A stretch of 6,444 bases of DNA from Candidatus Solibacter sp. (GCA_017883345.1 JADGNT010000300.1:1-6444); one strand, 5' to 3'. Counted from the stretch's first letter, positions 1-6,444 are shown. Notes: generated by a model not told the origin, from the sequence alone. A program made the numbers and translations.

Positions 1-2
1 TC

Positions 3-260
3 TTCAGCCGCGACCGGGCCGGTCTGATTTGCGGCCATTGCCGGCGCACGTTGGGCGCGGGCAGCAGTTGGGAGTTGAGCCGGGAATCCAGGGAAATCGC
101 CGGGCAGATTCTGCGCCGGCCGGTGGCGCAACTGGGCGAGACCAACTGGACGCAGTCCACGGCCGCGGATTTGCGCCGCTTCCTGGTGCAACAGATGGAG
201 TCCCACGCGGAACGGCGTTTGATCACAGCTCCGATGCTGGAAGGGTTGACCGATGTTTGA
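3..260 (+). CDS. recO: DNA repair protein RecO, C-terminal part (5' end outside the window)
   Basis: This is the last 85 codons of an open frame that enters from the left edge and stops at TGA 258-260. RecO loads RecA onto single-stranded DNA by displacing SSB and anneals complementary strands, together with RecR, in the RecF pathway. The fragment begins FSRDRAGLICGHC, matching the region of RecO that carries its zinc-finger cysteines; here two are visible as a CxxC pair at bases 30-41. It continues with a helical C-terminal segment whose layout (an LRRFLVQQMESHAERRL helix, then a short tail ending in ML-E-L) is typical of the end of RecO. An internal ATG at 51 opens a shorter frame but is not the real start, because coding continues upstream in frame. 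The gene lies 16 bases before glyQ on the same strand. The identification rests on a short, weakly conserved region, so it is probable, not certain. Confidence 0.72.
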   Translation, partial: FSRDRAGLICGHCRRTLGAGSSWELSRESREIAGQILRRPVAQLGETNWTQSTAADLRRFLVQQMESHAERRLITAPMLEGLTDV

Positions 261-263
261 AGG

Positions 264-277
264 TTTAGCTAGCTAAA
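264..277. repeat. Perfect 14-bp palindrome at the glyQ start codon
   Basis: TTTAGCTAGCTAAA is identical to its own reverse complement. It fills nearly all of the 16-base gap between recO and glyQ, and its last base is the A of the glyQ ATG. No strong Shine-Dalgarno sequence is present; the best candidate is AAGG at 260-263, 13 bases upstream of the ATG, which is weak and distant. The palindrome could be a protein-binding site, a weak hairpin (5-bp AT-rich stem, 4-base loop) or chance. The sequence is certain; a function is not shown. Confidence 0.45.
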
Positions 278-1176
278 TGCAATCGTTTCAACAGATTATC
301 CTCACGTTAAAGCAGTACTGGGCAGACCGGGGCTGCATCATTCAAGAACCCTACGATACCGAGGTCGGCGCCGGCACCATGTGCCCCGAAACTTTCCTCC
401 GCGTGCTCGGTCCGGAGCTGTATCGTGTCGCCTACGTCCAACCCAGCCGCCGCCCCGCCGACGGGCGCTACGGGGATAACCCCAACCGGCTCTACAAGCA
501 TTCCCAGCTCCAGGTGATCCTCAAGCCGGCCCCTTCCGACGTGATCGAGCAGTATCTCGGCAGCCTCGAAGCCATCGGCATCGACCTGAAGCAGCACGAT
601 CTCAAACTGGAAGAGGATAACTGGGAGGCCCCCACCCTGGGCGCCTGGGGGATCGGCTGGCAGGTCATGCTCGACGGCCTGGAAATCTCGCAATTTACCT
701 ATTTTCAACAATGTGGCGGCATCGACCTGGACTTGGTCCCGGCCGAGCTGACCTATGGCCTGGAACGCCTCACCGCCTTCCTCCAGGCGAAGGACAGCGT
801 CTACGAGATCGAGTGGGCGCCCGGGTTCAGCTACGGCGACGTGCGCTACCAGGACGAGTTGCAGTACTCGGTCTACAACTTCGAGATGGCCGACATTTCG
901 ACCCTCTGGAAACTCTTCGACCTCCACGAGGGCGAGGCCACCCGCCTGATCAAACTCTACGACCTGAAGTCGCCCGAAAAGCGGCGATTCCCGCTGCTCC
1001 CCGCCTACGACCAGGTGCTCAAGTGCTCCAACCTCTTTAATACGCTGGATGCGCGGGGCGCCATCAGCGTCACCGAGCGCGTCGGCGTGATCCAGCGCGT
1101 ACGCAAGATGGCCGTCGCCATCGCCGCCGCCTGGAGCGACCAACAACAGGCTCCCACTGCGGAGGTAGCCCAGTGA
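277..1176 (+). CDS. glyQ: Glycine--tRNA ligase alpha subunit (GlyQ)
   Basis: GlyQ is the catalytic subunit of the bacterial two-subunit (alpha2beta2) glycyl-tRNA synthetase, a cytoplasmic class II enzyme that forms glycyl-adenylate from glycine and ATP and charges tRNA-Gly. The 299 residues match the usual length of about 290-305. Conserved blocks appear in order: EVGAGT near residues 29-34; the motif 2 region with [20 protein letters not shown] at 52-71; EDNWE-PTLGAWG-GW from about 113; FTYFQQCGG at 140-148, part of the glycine pocket; and TYGLERL at 159-165, containing class II motif 3 (GLER). ISVTER near residue 265 is the usual C-terminal signature. The ATG start is right because the family begins with this F-Q-(x)-I-L-LQxYW helix. 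The TGA stop overlaps the glyS start, which suggests translational coupling. The 16-base leader leaves no room for a T-box riboswitch, the control used for glycyl-tRNA synthetase genes in Firmicutes. Confidence 0.98.
   Translation: MQSFQQIILTLKQYWADRGCIIQEPYDTEVGAGTMCPETFLRVLGPELYRVAYVQPSRRPADGRYGDNPNRLYKHSQLQVILKPAPSDVIEQYLGSLEAIGIDLKQHDLKLEEDNWEAPTLGAWGIGWQVMLDGLEISQFTYFQQCGGIDLDLVPAELTYGLERLTAFLQAKDSVYEIEWAPGFSYGDVRYQDELQYSVYNFEMADISTLWKLFDLHEGEATRLIKLYDLKSPEKRRFPLLPAYDQVLKCSNLFNTLDARGAISVTERVGVIQRVRKMAVAIAAAWSDQQQAPTAEVAQ
1161..1165 (+). promoter_or_regulatory. Strong ribosome binding site for glyS, inside the end of glyQ
   Basis: GGAGG ends seven bases before the GTG at 1173. It decides between the two possible glyS starts: this GTG, overlapping the glyQ stop, and a later in-frame ATG at 1203. 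No comparable sequence precedes the ATG, so the GTG is preferred. Confidence 0.8.
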
Positions 1177-3230
1177 GCATTCCCGTGGTAGATGTCCCCG
1201 ACATGACATTGGACACCGAAACCGAGACACTGCTTGAGTTGGCGGAGCCGGAGCGCAAGGAAGTGGGCGGCCAGTGGAGCCTTCCCTTCCTGCTTGAAAT
1301 CGGCACCGAGGAAATCCCCGATTGGATGATTCCCACGGCGCTCGAAAACCTGCGCCTCTCCTTTGAGAAGCTGGAAATCCCGCACGAATCGGTCCGCCTC
1401 GATGCCACCCCGCGGCGCCTGGTGCTGCGCGCCGAAGGATTGGCGGCCCGGCAGCCGGATTCTGTGGAGCGCGTGCTCGGTCCGCCCAAATCGGCCCCCC
1501 CGCAGGCGGTCGCCGGATTCGCCCGCAAACAAGGTATCGCCTATCTCGACGATTTGAAGGTGGAATCCACCCCCAAGGGCGAGTATTACACCTGCCTGAA
1601 AAAAGTGCCGGGCCGCAACACCAAAGACATCCTGGCCGAAGCCCTCCCCGGCGTCATTCTCGGGTTGTACTTCCCCAAAACCATGTACTGGACCGGCAAG
1701 GGCGGTCCGCGCTTCATCCGTCCCATCCGCTGGATCGTCGCCCTGCTCGGCCCGGACATCATCCCGTTCGAACTGGCCGGCGTGCGCTCTGGCCGGCTGA
1801 CCAGCGGCCATCGCCGCCTGGGCGCGCGCGAGATCGCCGTCACCACGGCGGATTACGAACGGCGCCTCGGCGATCACGGCGTCGTGCTCTCCGCCGAGGA
1901 GCGCCGCCACCGCATCCGCCACGGCATGGCGGGCATCCGCATCAAGCCCGATGACAAACTGCTGGAAACCCTGGTCTATCTCACCGAGTGCCCCATGCCC
2001 ATCCAGGGCAACTTCGATCCGCAGTTCCTGGAGCTGCCCGAAGAGGTGCTGATCACCGTCATGCGGCACCACCAAAGGTATTTCTCGGTGCAGGACGCCG
2101 AAGGTAAATTGGCTCCTCAGTTCGTCGCCGTCATGAATATCCCGAGCGACCCCGAGGGCTTCGTGCGCCGCGGCAACGAGCGCGTGCTGCGCGCCCGCTT
2201 CAACGACGCGCGCTTCTTCTGGGAAACCGACCAGAAGAAGCCGTTCGCCGGCCGCAAGCAGGACCTCGCCAACGTCACCTTTCAGGCCAAACTCGGCAGC
2301 TATCTGGCCAAGACCGAACGCATGATGCAACTCGCCCGCGAACTCGGCGGCGATGCCCACGCGGTGCGCGCCGCCGAACTCTCGAAGATCGATCTCACCA
2401 CCGAGCTCGTCAAGGAATTCACCGAGCTTCAGGGCGTGGTCGGCGGCCTCTACGCGCGCGTGCAGGGCGAGAGCGAGCCCGTCTGGCAGGCGATCTACGA
2501 TCACTACAAGCCGGAAAGCATGGAGGACGCCATCCCGCGGAATCGCACGGCGCAGATCGTGGCGCTGGCCGACAAGCTGGACACCCTGCGCGGCTGCTTC
2601 GGCGTCGGACTAATCCCCACTGGATCGCGCGACCCCTTCGCCCTGCGCCGCGCCGCCCAGGGCGTGGTCCGCATCCTGATCGAAGGCCGCTTCGAAATCT
2701 CCCTGTTCGATTTCGTCGGCGACGACGAAGCGCTCAAGGCGTTCTTCGCCGAGCGCGTGCGCTACTACTTCAAGGACATCCGCGGCTTCGCCTACGACGA
2801 AATCAACGCCTGCATGGCCGCTAGCGTTGGCTGGGGTAACCTGGTGGATCTGGCAGCGCGCCTGGAACGCGTGCGCGCACTGCGCGCCAGCCCGGATTTC
2901 GAACCTCTCGCGGCCGCCTTCAAACGCATCGCGAACATCCTGCAGCAGGCCCAAGACACCGGCTTCACTGCCCTGCCCTCCGGGATCGACGAAGCCCTGC
3001 TCGAAGCCGGCCCGGAGCGCGAACTCTACCAGGAGTTCCGCCGCATCGCCGGCCAGCCCATCGAAAACGCCATCTCGCGCCTGCGTCCCAAGATCGACCT
3101 CTTTTTTGACAAAGTGTTGGTGAATGCGCCGGACCCGGCTGTCCGGCAGAATCGGTTAACCCTGCTGCAAACGCTCTTGGCGGAGTTTTCCACCATAGCG
3201 GATTTTTCGGAAATCGTAACTAATTCATAG
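1173..3230 (+). CDS. glyS: Glycine--tRNA ligase beta subunit (GlyS)
   Basis: GlyS is the tRNA-binding subunit of the alpha2beta2 glycyl-tRNA synthetase. It recognises tRNA-Gly through a C-terminal DALR-type anticodon-binding domain and partners the GlyQ dimer. The 685 residues match E. coli GlyS (about 689). The family signature [11 protein letters not shown] lies at residues 39-49; [16 protein letters not shown] and LTSGHR follow. MRHHQRYF (297-304) is the usual MKxxQKYF block. ALADKLDTL (464-472) and DPFALRRAA (487-495) are strongly conserved, and the end carries [19 protein letters not shown] (644-662). The GTG start has a GGAGG seven bases upstream and overlaps the glyQ stop. The conserved core therefore begins about 33 residues later than in E. 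coli, after an acidic, T/E-rich extension; the overall length is normal because of shorter segments elsewhere. An alternative ATG at 1203 would remove ten residues but lacks a ribosome binding site. Confidence 0.98.
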   Translation: MSIPVVDVPDMTLDTETETLLELAEPERKEVGGQWSLPFLLEIGTEEIPDWMIPTALENLRLSFEKLEIPHESVRLDATPRRLVLRAEGLAARQPDSVERVLGPPKSAPPQAVAGFARKQGIAYLDDLKVESTPKGEYYTCLKKVPGRNTKDILAEALPGVILGLYFPKTMYWTGKGGPRFIRPIRWIVALLGPDIIPFELAGVRSGRLTSGHRRLGAREIAVTTADYERRLGDHGVVLSAEERRHRIRHGMAGIRIKPDDKLLETLVYLTECPMPIQGNFDPQFLELPEEVLITVMRHHQRYFSVQDAEGKLAPQFVAVMNIPSDPEGFVRRGNERVLRARFNDARFFWETDQKKPFAGRKQDLANVTFQAKLGSYLAKTERMMQLARELGGDAHAVRAAELSKIDLTTELVKEFTELQGVVGGLYARVQGESEPVWQAIYDHYKPESMEDAIPRNRTAQIVALADKLDTLRGCFGVGLIPTGSRDPFALRRAAQGVVRILIEGRFEISLFDFVGDDEALKAFFAERVRYYFKDIRGFAYDEINACMAASVGWGNLVDLAARLERVRALRASPDFEPLAAAFKRIANILQQAQDTGFTALPSGIDEALLEAGPERELYQEFRRIAGQPIENAISRLRPKIDLFFDKVLVNAPDPAVRQNRLTLLQTLLAEFSTIADFSEIVTNS

Positions 3231-3233
3231 GAG
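3229..3233 (+). promoter_or_regulatory. Ribosome binding site for ppdK
   Basis: AGGAG begins inside the glyS TAG stop codon and ends nine bases before the ppdK ATG at 3243. A ribosome finishing glyS would sit directly on it, so reinitiation or coupled translation is plausible. It fixes the ATG at 3243 as the start. Confidence 0.75.
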
Positions 3234-3242
3234 CAATCAAGC

Positions 3243-5987
3243 ATGACGAAGTATGTCTATTCGTTCGGCAACGGAACCGCCGACGGCGATGGAAAAATGA
3301 AAGATACGCTCGGTGGCAAAGGCGCCGGGCTGGCCGAGATGTGCCGGGCCAAGCTGCCGGTGCCCCCCGGCTTCACAATTTCGACCCAGGTGTGCAACAT
3401 CTACTTCGACAACAAGTTCACCATCCCGGCCGAAATTGACGAGATGATGCTCGCCTCCCTGAAGGAACTGGAAGGGCGCATGGGCCAGAAGCTCGGCGAC
3501 ACCAGCAACCCGCTGCTGGTCAGCGTGCGCTCCGGCGCCAAGTTCTCCATGCCGGGCATGATGGACACCGTCCTCAACCTCGGCCTGAATGACGAGACCG
3601 TCCAAGCCATCGCAGCCAAGAGCAACAACCCGCGCTTCGCCTACGATTGCTACCGCCGCTTCATCCAGATGTACGGCAACGTGGTGCTCGAAGTCCCCAA
3701 GCACGATTTCGACGAAGTCTTCGACGGCCAGAAAAAGAAGGCCAAGGCCAAGCTGGATACCGATCTGACCGCCGCGGATTTGCAGGAAGTCATCGCCGGC
3801 TACAAGAAGCTGGTGCAGAAGAAGACCGGCAAACCGTTCCCGCAGGACGCCCTCGCCCAGCTTACCGGCGCCCGCGATGCCGTGTTCGGCTCCTGGTTTA
3901 ACGACCGCGCCAAGCATTACCGCAAGATGAACCAGATCCCCGACGATCTCGGCACCGCCGTCAACGTCCAGGCCATGGTCTTCGGCAACCTCGGCGAAAC
4001 CTCCGCCACCGGCGTCGGCTTCACGCGCAATCCCGCCACCGGCGAAAAGGCCTTCTACGGCGAGTTCCTGGAGAACGCGCAGGGCGAAGACGTGGTCGCG
4101 GGCATCCGTACGCCGCACCCCATCTCCGACCTCGAAAAATGGAACGCCGCCGTCTACAACCAGCTCAAAGACATCACCACCTCGCTGGAACAGCACTACC
4201 GCGACATCCAGGACTTTGAGTTCACCATCCAGGACGGCACGCTCTACATGTTGCAGACCCGCAACGGCAAGCGCACCGGCCCCGCGGCGGTTCGCATCGC
4301 CGTCGAGATGGTCAACGAAGGCCTGATCAGCAAGCAGGAAGCCGTGCTGCGCGTCGATCCCCAGCAGCTCGATCAGCTCCTTCACCCGGTGCTCGACCCC
4401 AAGAGCAAGAAGGAACTCACCCTCCTGGCCAAGGGCCTGCCCGCCTCCCCCGGCGCTTCGGTCGGTACCGTCGTATTCTCGGCCGATCACGCCGTCGAGG
4501 CCTCCAAGATTGCCCCCGTCGTATTGGTCCGCAAGGAAACCGTACCGGACGACATCCACGGCATGGAAGTCGCCAAAGGCATCCTCACCGCGCGCGGCGG
4601 CATGACCAGCCACGCCGCCGTAGTCTGCCGCGGCATGGGAACCCCCTGCGTCGCCGGCGCCGAAGCCTTCACCGTCAACGAGCATAAGAAGGAAGTCTCC
4701 GTCACCGTCAACGGCAAGGTGGTCACACTCAGGGAAGGCGACTGGATCTCGCTCGATGGTTCCACCGGTGAAGTCTTCGCCGGCAAGGCCAACACCCTGG
4801 ACGCGGACCCCTCCTCCGGCGTGCTGAAGAGCTTCATGGCGTGGGCCGACGAGTTCCGCGGCAAGTTCGGCGTGCGCGCCAATGCCGATATCCCGCGCGA
4901 CGCCAAAACGGCGCGCAAGTTCGGCGCCGAAGGCATCGGACTGTGCCGCACCGAGCACATGTTCTTCGCCGAGGACCGCATCGAGCACATGCAGGCCATG
5001 ATTCTGGCGCGCGACGAAAAGAGCCGCCGCAAGGCCCTGTTGAAGCTCCTCCCCATGCAGCGCAGGGATTTCGCCGGCCTCTTCACCGCCATGGACGGCT
5101 TCCCGGTGGTCATCCGCACGCTCGATCCGCCGCTCCACGAGTTCCTCCCCAAGCGCGAAGACCTCATGGTGGACGTCGCCATCCTGCCCTATGCCGATAT
5201 CAAGAAGAAGCGCGAGCTGGTGGCCAAGTACCAGAAGTTCGGCGCCGAGGTCAAGAATCTCAAGACCGTCATCCCCGACCTGCTCAAGCGCGTCGAAGAA
5301 CTCCACGAGTTCAACCCCATGCTGGGGCACCGCGGCTGCCGTCTCGGCATCACCTATCCCGAGATCACCGAAATGCAGGCGCGCGCCATCTTCGAAGCGG
5401 TCGTACAGGTCTTCAAGAAGGGCGTGAAGGTGATCCCCGAAGTCATGATCCCGCTGATCGGCGGCGTCAAGGAATTCGAGAATCAGAAGAAGATCGTGGT
5501 CGCGGTTGCCGAGGAAGTGCTCGGCAAGGCCGGCATGTCGGAACTCAAGTACATGGTCGGCACCATGATCGAAATTCCGCGCGCCGCGCTCACCGCCGGC
5601 GACGTCGCCAAGGAAGCCGAGTTCTTCAGCTTCGGCACCAACGACCTGACCCAGACCACCATGGGCCTCTCGCGCGACGACTATACGAAGTTCCAGCAGG
5701 ACTACCAGGATCGCAAGATCTTCGCCAACGATCCCTTCGCCGTCCTCGACCAGGAAGGTGTCGGCGAGTTGGTGAAGATGGCGGTCGATCGCGGCCGCCA
5801 GACCAACCCGCACCTGGAAGTCGGCATCTGCGGCGAGCACGGCGGCGAGCCGAGCTCGGTGCAGTTCTGCTACCGCGTGGGCATGGACTACGTGTCCTGC
5901 TCGCCGTTCCGCGTCCCCATCGCCCGCCTGGCCGCCGCGCAAGCCGCCATCAGTGGCGACAAGAGCGAAACGCAGCGGACGGCGTAA
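3243..5987 (+). CDS. ppdK: Pyruvate, phosphate dikinase (PPDK)
   Basis: PPDK reversibly converts pyruvate, ATP and phosphate to phosphoenolpyruvate, AMP and pyrophosphate in the cytoplasm, serving gluconeogenesis or a pyrophosphate-linked glycolysis. The 914 residues form three domains. The N-terminal ATP-grasp domain has GGKGAGLAEM (24-33; Lys26), VRSGAKFSMPGMMDT with Arg96, and Gln338/Arg340 in LQTRNGKRTG. The swivelling phosphohistidine domain has GGMTSHAAVVCRGMGTPC with phosphocarrier His457 and, two residues before it, Thr455, the usual target of the PDRP regulatory kinase. The C-terminal PEP/pyruvate barrel has GLCRTEHMFF (Arg569), IRTLDPPLHEF (Arg625), Glu777 in MIEIPRAAL, GTNDLTQTTMG (Asn800) and CGEHGGEPSS (Cys863, the general acid/base). 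Every catalytic residue I could map from the Clostridium symbiosum enzyme is present. The protein is about 40 residues longer than that enzyme, with about 24 extra between Arg625 and Glu777. It starts 12 bases after glyS and is probably cotranscribed. The motifs distinguish it from PEP synthase. Confidence 0.98.
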   Translation: MTKYVYSFGNGTADGDGKMKDTLGGKGAGLAEMCRAKLPVPPGFTISTQVCNIYFDNKFTIPAEIDEMMLASLKELEGRMGQKLGDTSNPLLVSVRSGAKFSMPGMMDTVLNLGLNDETVQAIAAKSNNPRFAYDCYRRFIQMYGNVVLEVPKHDFDEVFDGQKKKAKAKLDTDLTAADLQEVIAGYKKLVQKKTGKPFPQDALAQLTGARDAVFGSWFNDRAKHYRKMNQIPDDLGTAVNVQAMVFGNLGETSATGVGFTRNPATGEKAFYGEFLENAQGEDVVAGIRTPHPISDLEKWNAAVYNQLKDITTSLEQHYRDIQDFEFTIQDGTLYMLQTRNGKRTGPAAVRIAVEMVNEGLISKQEAVLRVDPQQLDQLLHPVLDPKSKKELTLLAKGLPASPGASVGTVVFSADHAVEASKIAPVVLVRKETVPDDIHGMEVAKGILTARGGMTSHAAVVCRGMGTPCVAGAEAFTVNEHKKEVSVTVNGKVVTLREGDWISLDGSTGEVFAGKANTLDADPSSGVLKSFMAWADEFRGKFGVRANADIPRDAKTARKFGAEGIGLCRTEHMFFAEDRIEHMQAMILARDEKSRRKALLKLLPMQRRDFAGLFTAMDGFPVVIRTLDPPLHEFLPKREDLMVDVAILPYADIKKKRELVAKYQKFGAEVKNLKTVIPDLLKRVEELHEFNPMLGHRGCRLGITYPEITEMQARAIFEAVVQVFKKGVKVIPEVMIPLIGGVKEFENQKKIVVAVAEEVLGKAGMSELKYMVGTMIEIPRAALTAGDVAKEAEFFSFGTNDLTQTTMGLSRDDYTKFQQDYQDRKIFANDPFAVLDQEGVGELVKMAVDRGRQTNPHLEVGICGEHGGEPSSVQFCYRVGMDYVSCSPFRVPIARLAAAQAAISGDKSETQRTA

Positions 5988-6005
5988 GCACTCACACTTA
6001 GGTGG

Positions 6006-6025
6006 GGCAGGCGCTTTCGCCTGCC
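6006..6025 (+). terminator. GC-rich hairpin downstream of ppdK, possible terminator
   Basis: An 8-bp perfect stem (6006-6013 with 6018-6025) closes on a CTTT loop, 18 bases after the ppdK stop. A T-rich stretch (TTTCTT, 6032-6037) follows, but six bases from the stem and interrupted by C, so it is not a textbook intrinsic terminator. The sequence around it (GTGGGGCAGGCG, TTT, CGCCTGCC) resembles a short hairpin repeat I recall scattered between genes in Solibacter-type genomes. It may therefore be a dispersed repeat that also stops transcription. The hairpin is certain; its role is inferred. Confidence 0.45.
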
Positions 6026-6042
6026 AACCGATTTCTTGTCAG

Positions 6043-6088
6043 CTTGCTTACGCGCGCGGCTCTGATCGGAGCCGCGCGCGTAGGCAAG
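6043..6088. repeat. 20-bp near-perfect inverted repeat (strong hairpin)
   Basis: Bases 6043-6062 pair with 6069-6088 over 20 positions. All are Watson-Crick except T6048 opposite G6083, which still pairs as G-U in RNA, and the loop is six bases (TGATCG). The core is an alternating CG run, making the stem extremely stable. TTTCTTG occurs on both sides (6032-6038 and 6092-6098), exactly 60 bases apart, with similar bases around each copy. On the plus strand the stem is followed by TGGTTTCTT, so it could end ppdK transcription. Its length and near-perfection also suit a small palindromic mobile element or REP-like repeat. No protein is encoded. Confidence 0.8.
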
Positions 6089-6132
6089 TGGTTTCTTGAT
6101 ACGTCACCGTAATTCCGAACCTGAGTACTTAG

Positions 6133-6230
6133 CGGGGCCACGCCGGGCACCGTAGGTGGCCGCTGGTAACCGCCCGCGTAAAGTGCCCGGACACCATCAG
6201 AGCCCCGACCGGGGTACCCTCTGGGTCGGG
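6133..6230. other. Intergenic block with nested and competing stems, function unknown
   Basis: Several perfect complementary arms occur close together. CGGGGC (6133-6138) matches GCCCCG (6202-6207). Within it, CCGGGCAC (6143-6150) matches GTGCCCGG (6183-6190), enclosing a GGTGG/CCGCC pairing with one wobble. CCCGACC (6204-6210) matches GGTCGGG (6224-6230) around a GGGTACCC palindrome. The last stem shares bases 6204-6207 with the outermost one, so the two cannot form fully at once. No convincing reading frame covers the block. It could be a structured RNA, a repeat cluster, or the 3' untranslated region of the convergent minus-strand gene. The arms are seen directly; no known RNA family was recognised. 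Confidence 0.45.
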
Positions 6231-6272
6231 AGGGGTTGCTTCGCCAACGGGATGGTAGTTTCGCGACAGAAG

Positions 6273-6444
6273 CTATTTGGCGCAGGCGCCCCCGCCGGTG
6301 GACTTGTCGCAAGCGTTGGAGTCGAATTTGACCGTTCCGGCTCCGTCCCAGTTGATGTCCGCTCCAGTGTTGTTGCGCCCCCTGTTATCGAACACGGTCA
6401 CCCCGTTCGAGGTCCCGATGTTGATGCCGAATCCGACGCCTTTG
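6273..6444 (-). CDS. Probable right-handed parallel beta-helix protein, C-terminal part (5' end outside the window)
   Basis: On the minus strand an open frame enters from the right edge and runs 56 codons to a TAG at 6275-6273. The peptide contains GINIGTSNGVTVFDN and NNTGADINWDG, followed by a Gly/Asn/Ser-rich end with two cysteines (AC and GAC, nine residues apart) and the terminal residues AK. Repeated short beta strands, each ending in Asn/Gly turns (GVTVxDN, NNxGxDIxWDG), are the hallmark of the last coils of parallel beta-helix (pectate-lyase-like, NosD-like) proteins. Such proteins are usually secreted or surface-bound and often act on or bind polysaccharide. The cysteine pair would suit a disulfide in an exported protein. 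The function cannot be told from this fragment. The gene converges with ppdK, leaving 285 bases between the stops. The frame has no start codon within the window. Confidence 0.65.
   Translation of the reverse strand, partial: KGVGFGINIGTSNGVTVFDNRGRNNTGADINWDGAGTVKFDSNACDKSTGGGACAK

Noticed and set aside
261..276. T-box riboswitch or other leader control ahead of glyQ
   Set aside because: Only 16 bases separate the recO stop from the glyQ start, far too few for a T-box, and none of its conserved elements is present.
307..1230. A 307-codon antisense frame over glyQ
   Set aside because: Shadow of glyQ; low-complexity Gly/Val/Asp/Leu composition and no family resemblance.
1005..2504. A 499-codon antisense frame across the end of glyQ and much of glyS
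   Set aside because: Same GC-driven shadow effect. The composition is unnatural, no domain is recognisable, and it spans the boundary of two well-supported genes.
3106..3111. TTGACA, a perfect -35 consensus, near the end of glyS as a possible ppdK promoter
   Set aside because: It encodes conserved GlyS residues (the FFDKV motif), and no -10-like hexamer lies at the right distance.
3237..5942. A 901-codon open frame antisense to nearly all of ppdK
   Set aside because: It mirrors the ppdK coding frame. The strong G/C bias at third positions removes stop codons from this opposite frame, giving a product abnormally rich in His, Asp, Gly and Ala with no recognisable motif. ppdK itself has every catalytic motif.
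3..5987. Signs of an undescribed system within the plus-strand genes
   Set aside because: All four genes are recognisable housekeeping families with intact motifs and no frameshifts or fusions.
4841..6001. A 386-codon plus-strand frame overlapping ppdK
   Set aside because: An Arg/His/Pro-rich out-of-frame translation of the dikinase gene, typical of a GC-rich shadow frame.
5988..6272. CRISPR array or tandem repeats in the intergenic region
   Set aside because: The repeats are inverted arms and a single heptamer pair; there is no regular array of direct repeats with unique spacers.
5998..6312. A 104-codon minus-strand frame across the intergenic region
   Set aside because: It runs through all the hairpins, overlaps the better-supported beta-helix C-terminus in another frame, is very Arg/Pro-rich and has no recognisable motif.

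Overview
The window reads as a stretch of chromosomal housekeeping genes from a GC-rich bacterium. Codon third positions are dominated by C and G. The gene order (recO end, glyQ, glyS, pyruvate phosphate dikinase), the bacterial alpha2beta2-type glycyl-tRNA synthetase and the style of the intergenic hairpins remind me of Acidobacteriota, especially the Solibacter/Bryobacter group. That assignment is from memory and was not tested by any search.

Layout. Bases 3-260 (+) are the last 85 codons of a probable recO (recombination mediator). After 16 bases comes glyQ (277-1176, +), the catalytic alpha subunit of glycyl-tRNA synthetase. Its stop codon overlaps the GTG start of glyS (1173-3230, +), the beta subunit. 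Twelve bases after glyS, behind a good Shine-Dalgarno sequence, begins ppdK (3243-5987, +), a full-length pyruvate, phosphate dikinase with all the catalytic residues I could place. Bases 5988-6272 hold no convincing gene but are rich in secondary structure: a GC-rich 8-bp hairpin, a 20-bp near-perfect inverted repeat flanked by short direct repeats, and a block of nested and competing stems. At the right edge, on the minus strand and running toward ppdK, is the C-terminal 56 codons of a probable secreted parallel beta-helix protein (6273-6444).

How the genes fit together. The four plus-strand genes are tightly packed with no visible internal terminator, so they probably share a transcript. 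glyQ and glyS must be made together because they form one enzyme, and the overlapping stop/start supports translational coupling. ppdK interconverts pyruvate and phosphoenolpyruvate and has no direct functional link to tRNA charging, so its place here is probably positional. The hairpin block downstream separates two convergent genes and probably ends transcription, but parts of it look more like a dispersed repeat than a plain terminator.

I saw no clear undescribed system. The parts most worth a second look are the structured convergent intergenic region, the lineage-type insertion in the dikinase, and the N-terminal extension of GlyS.
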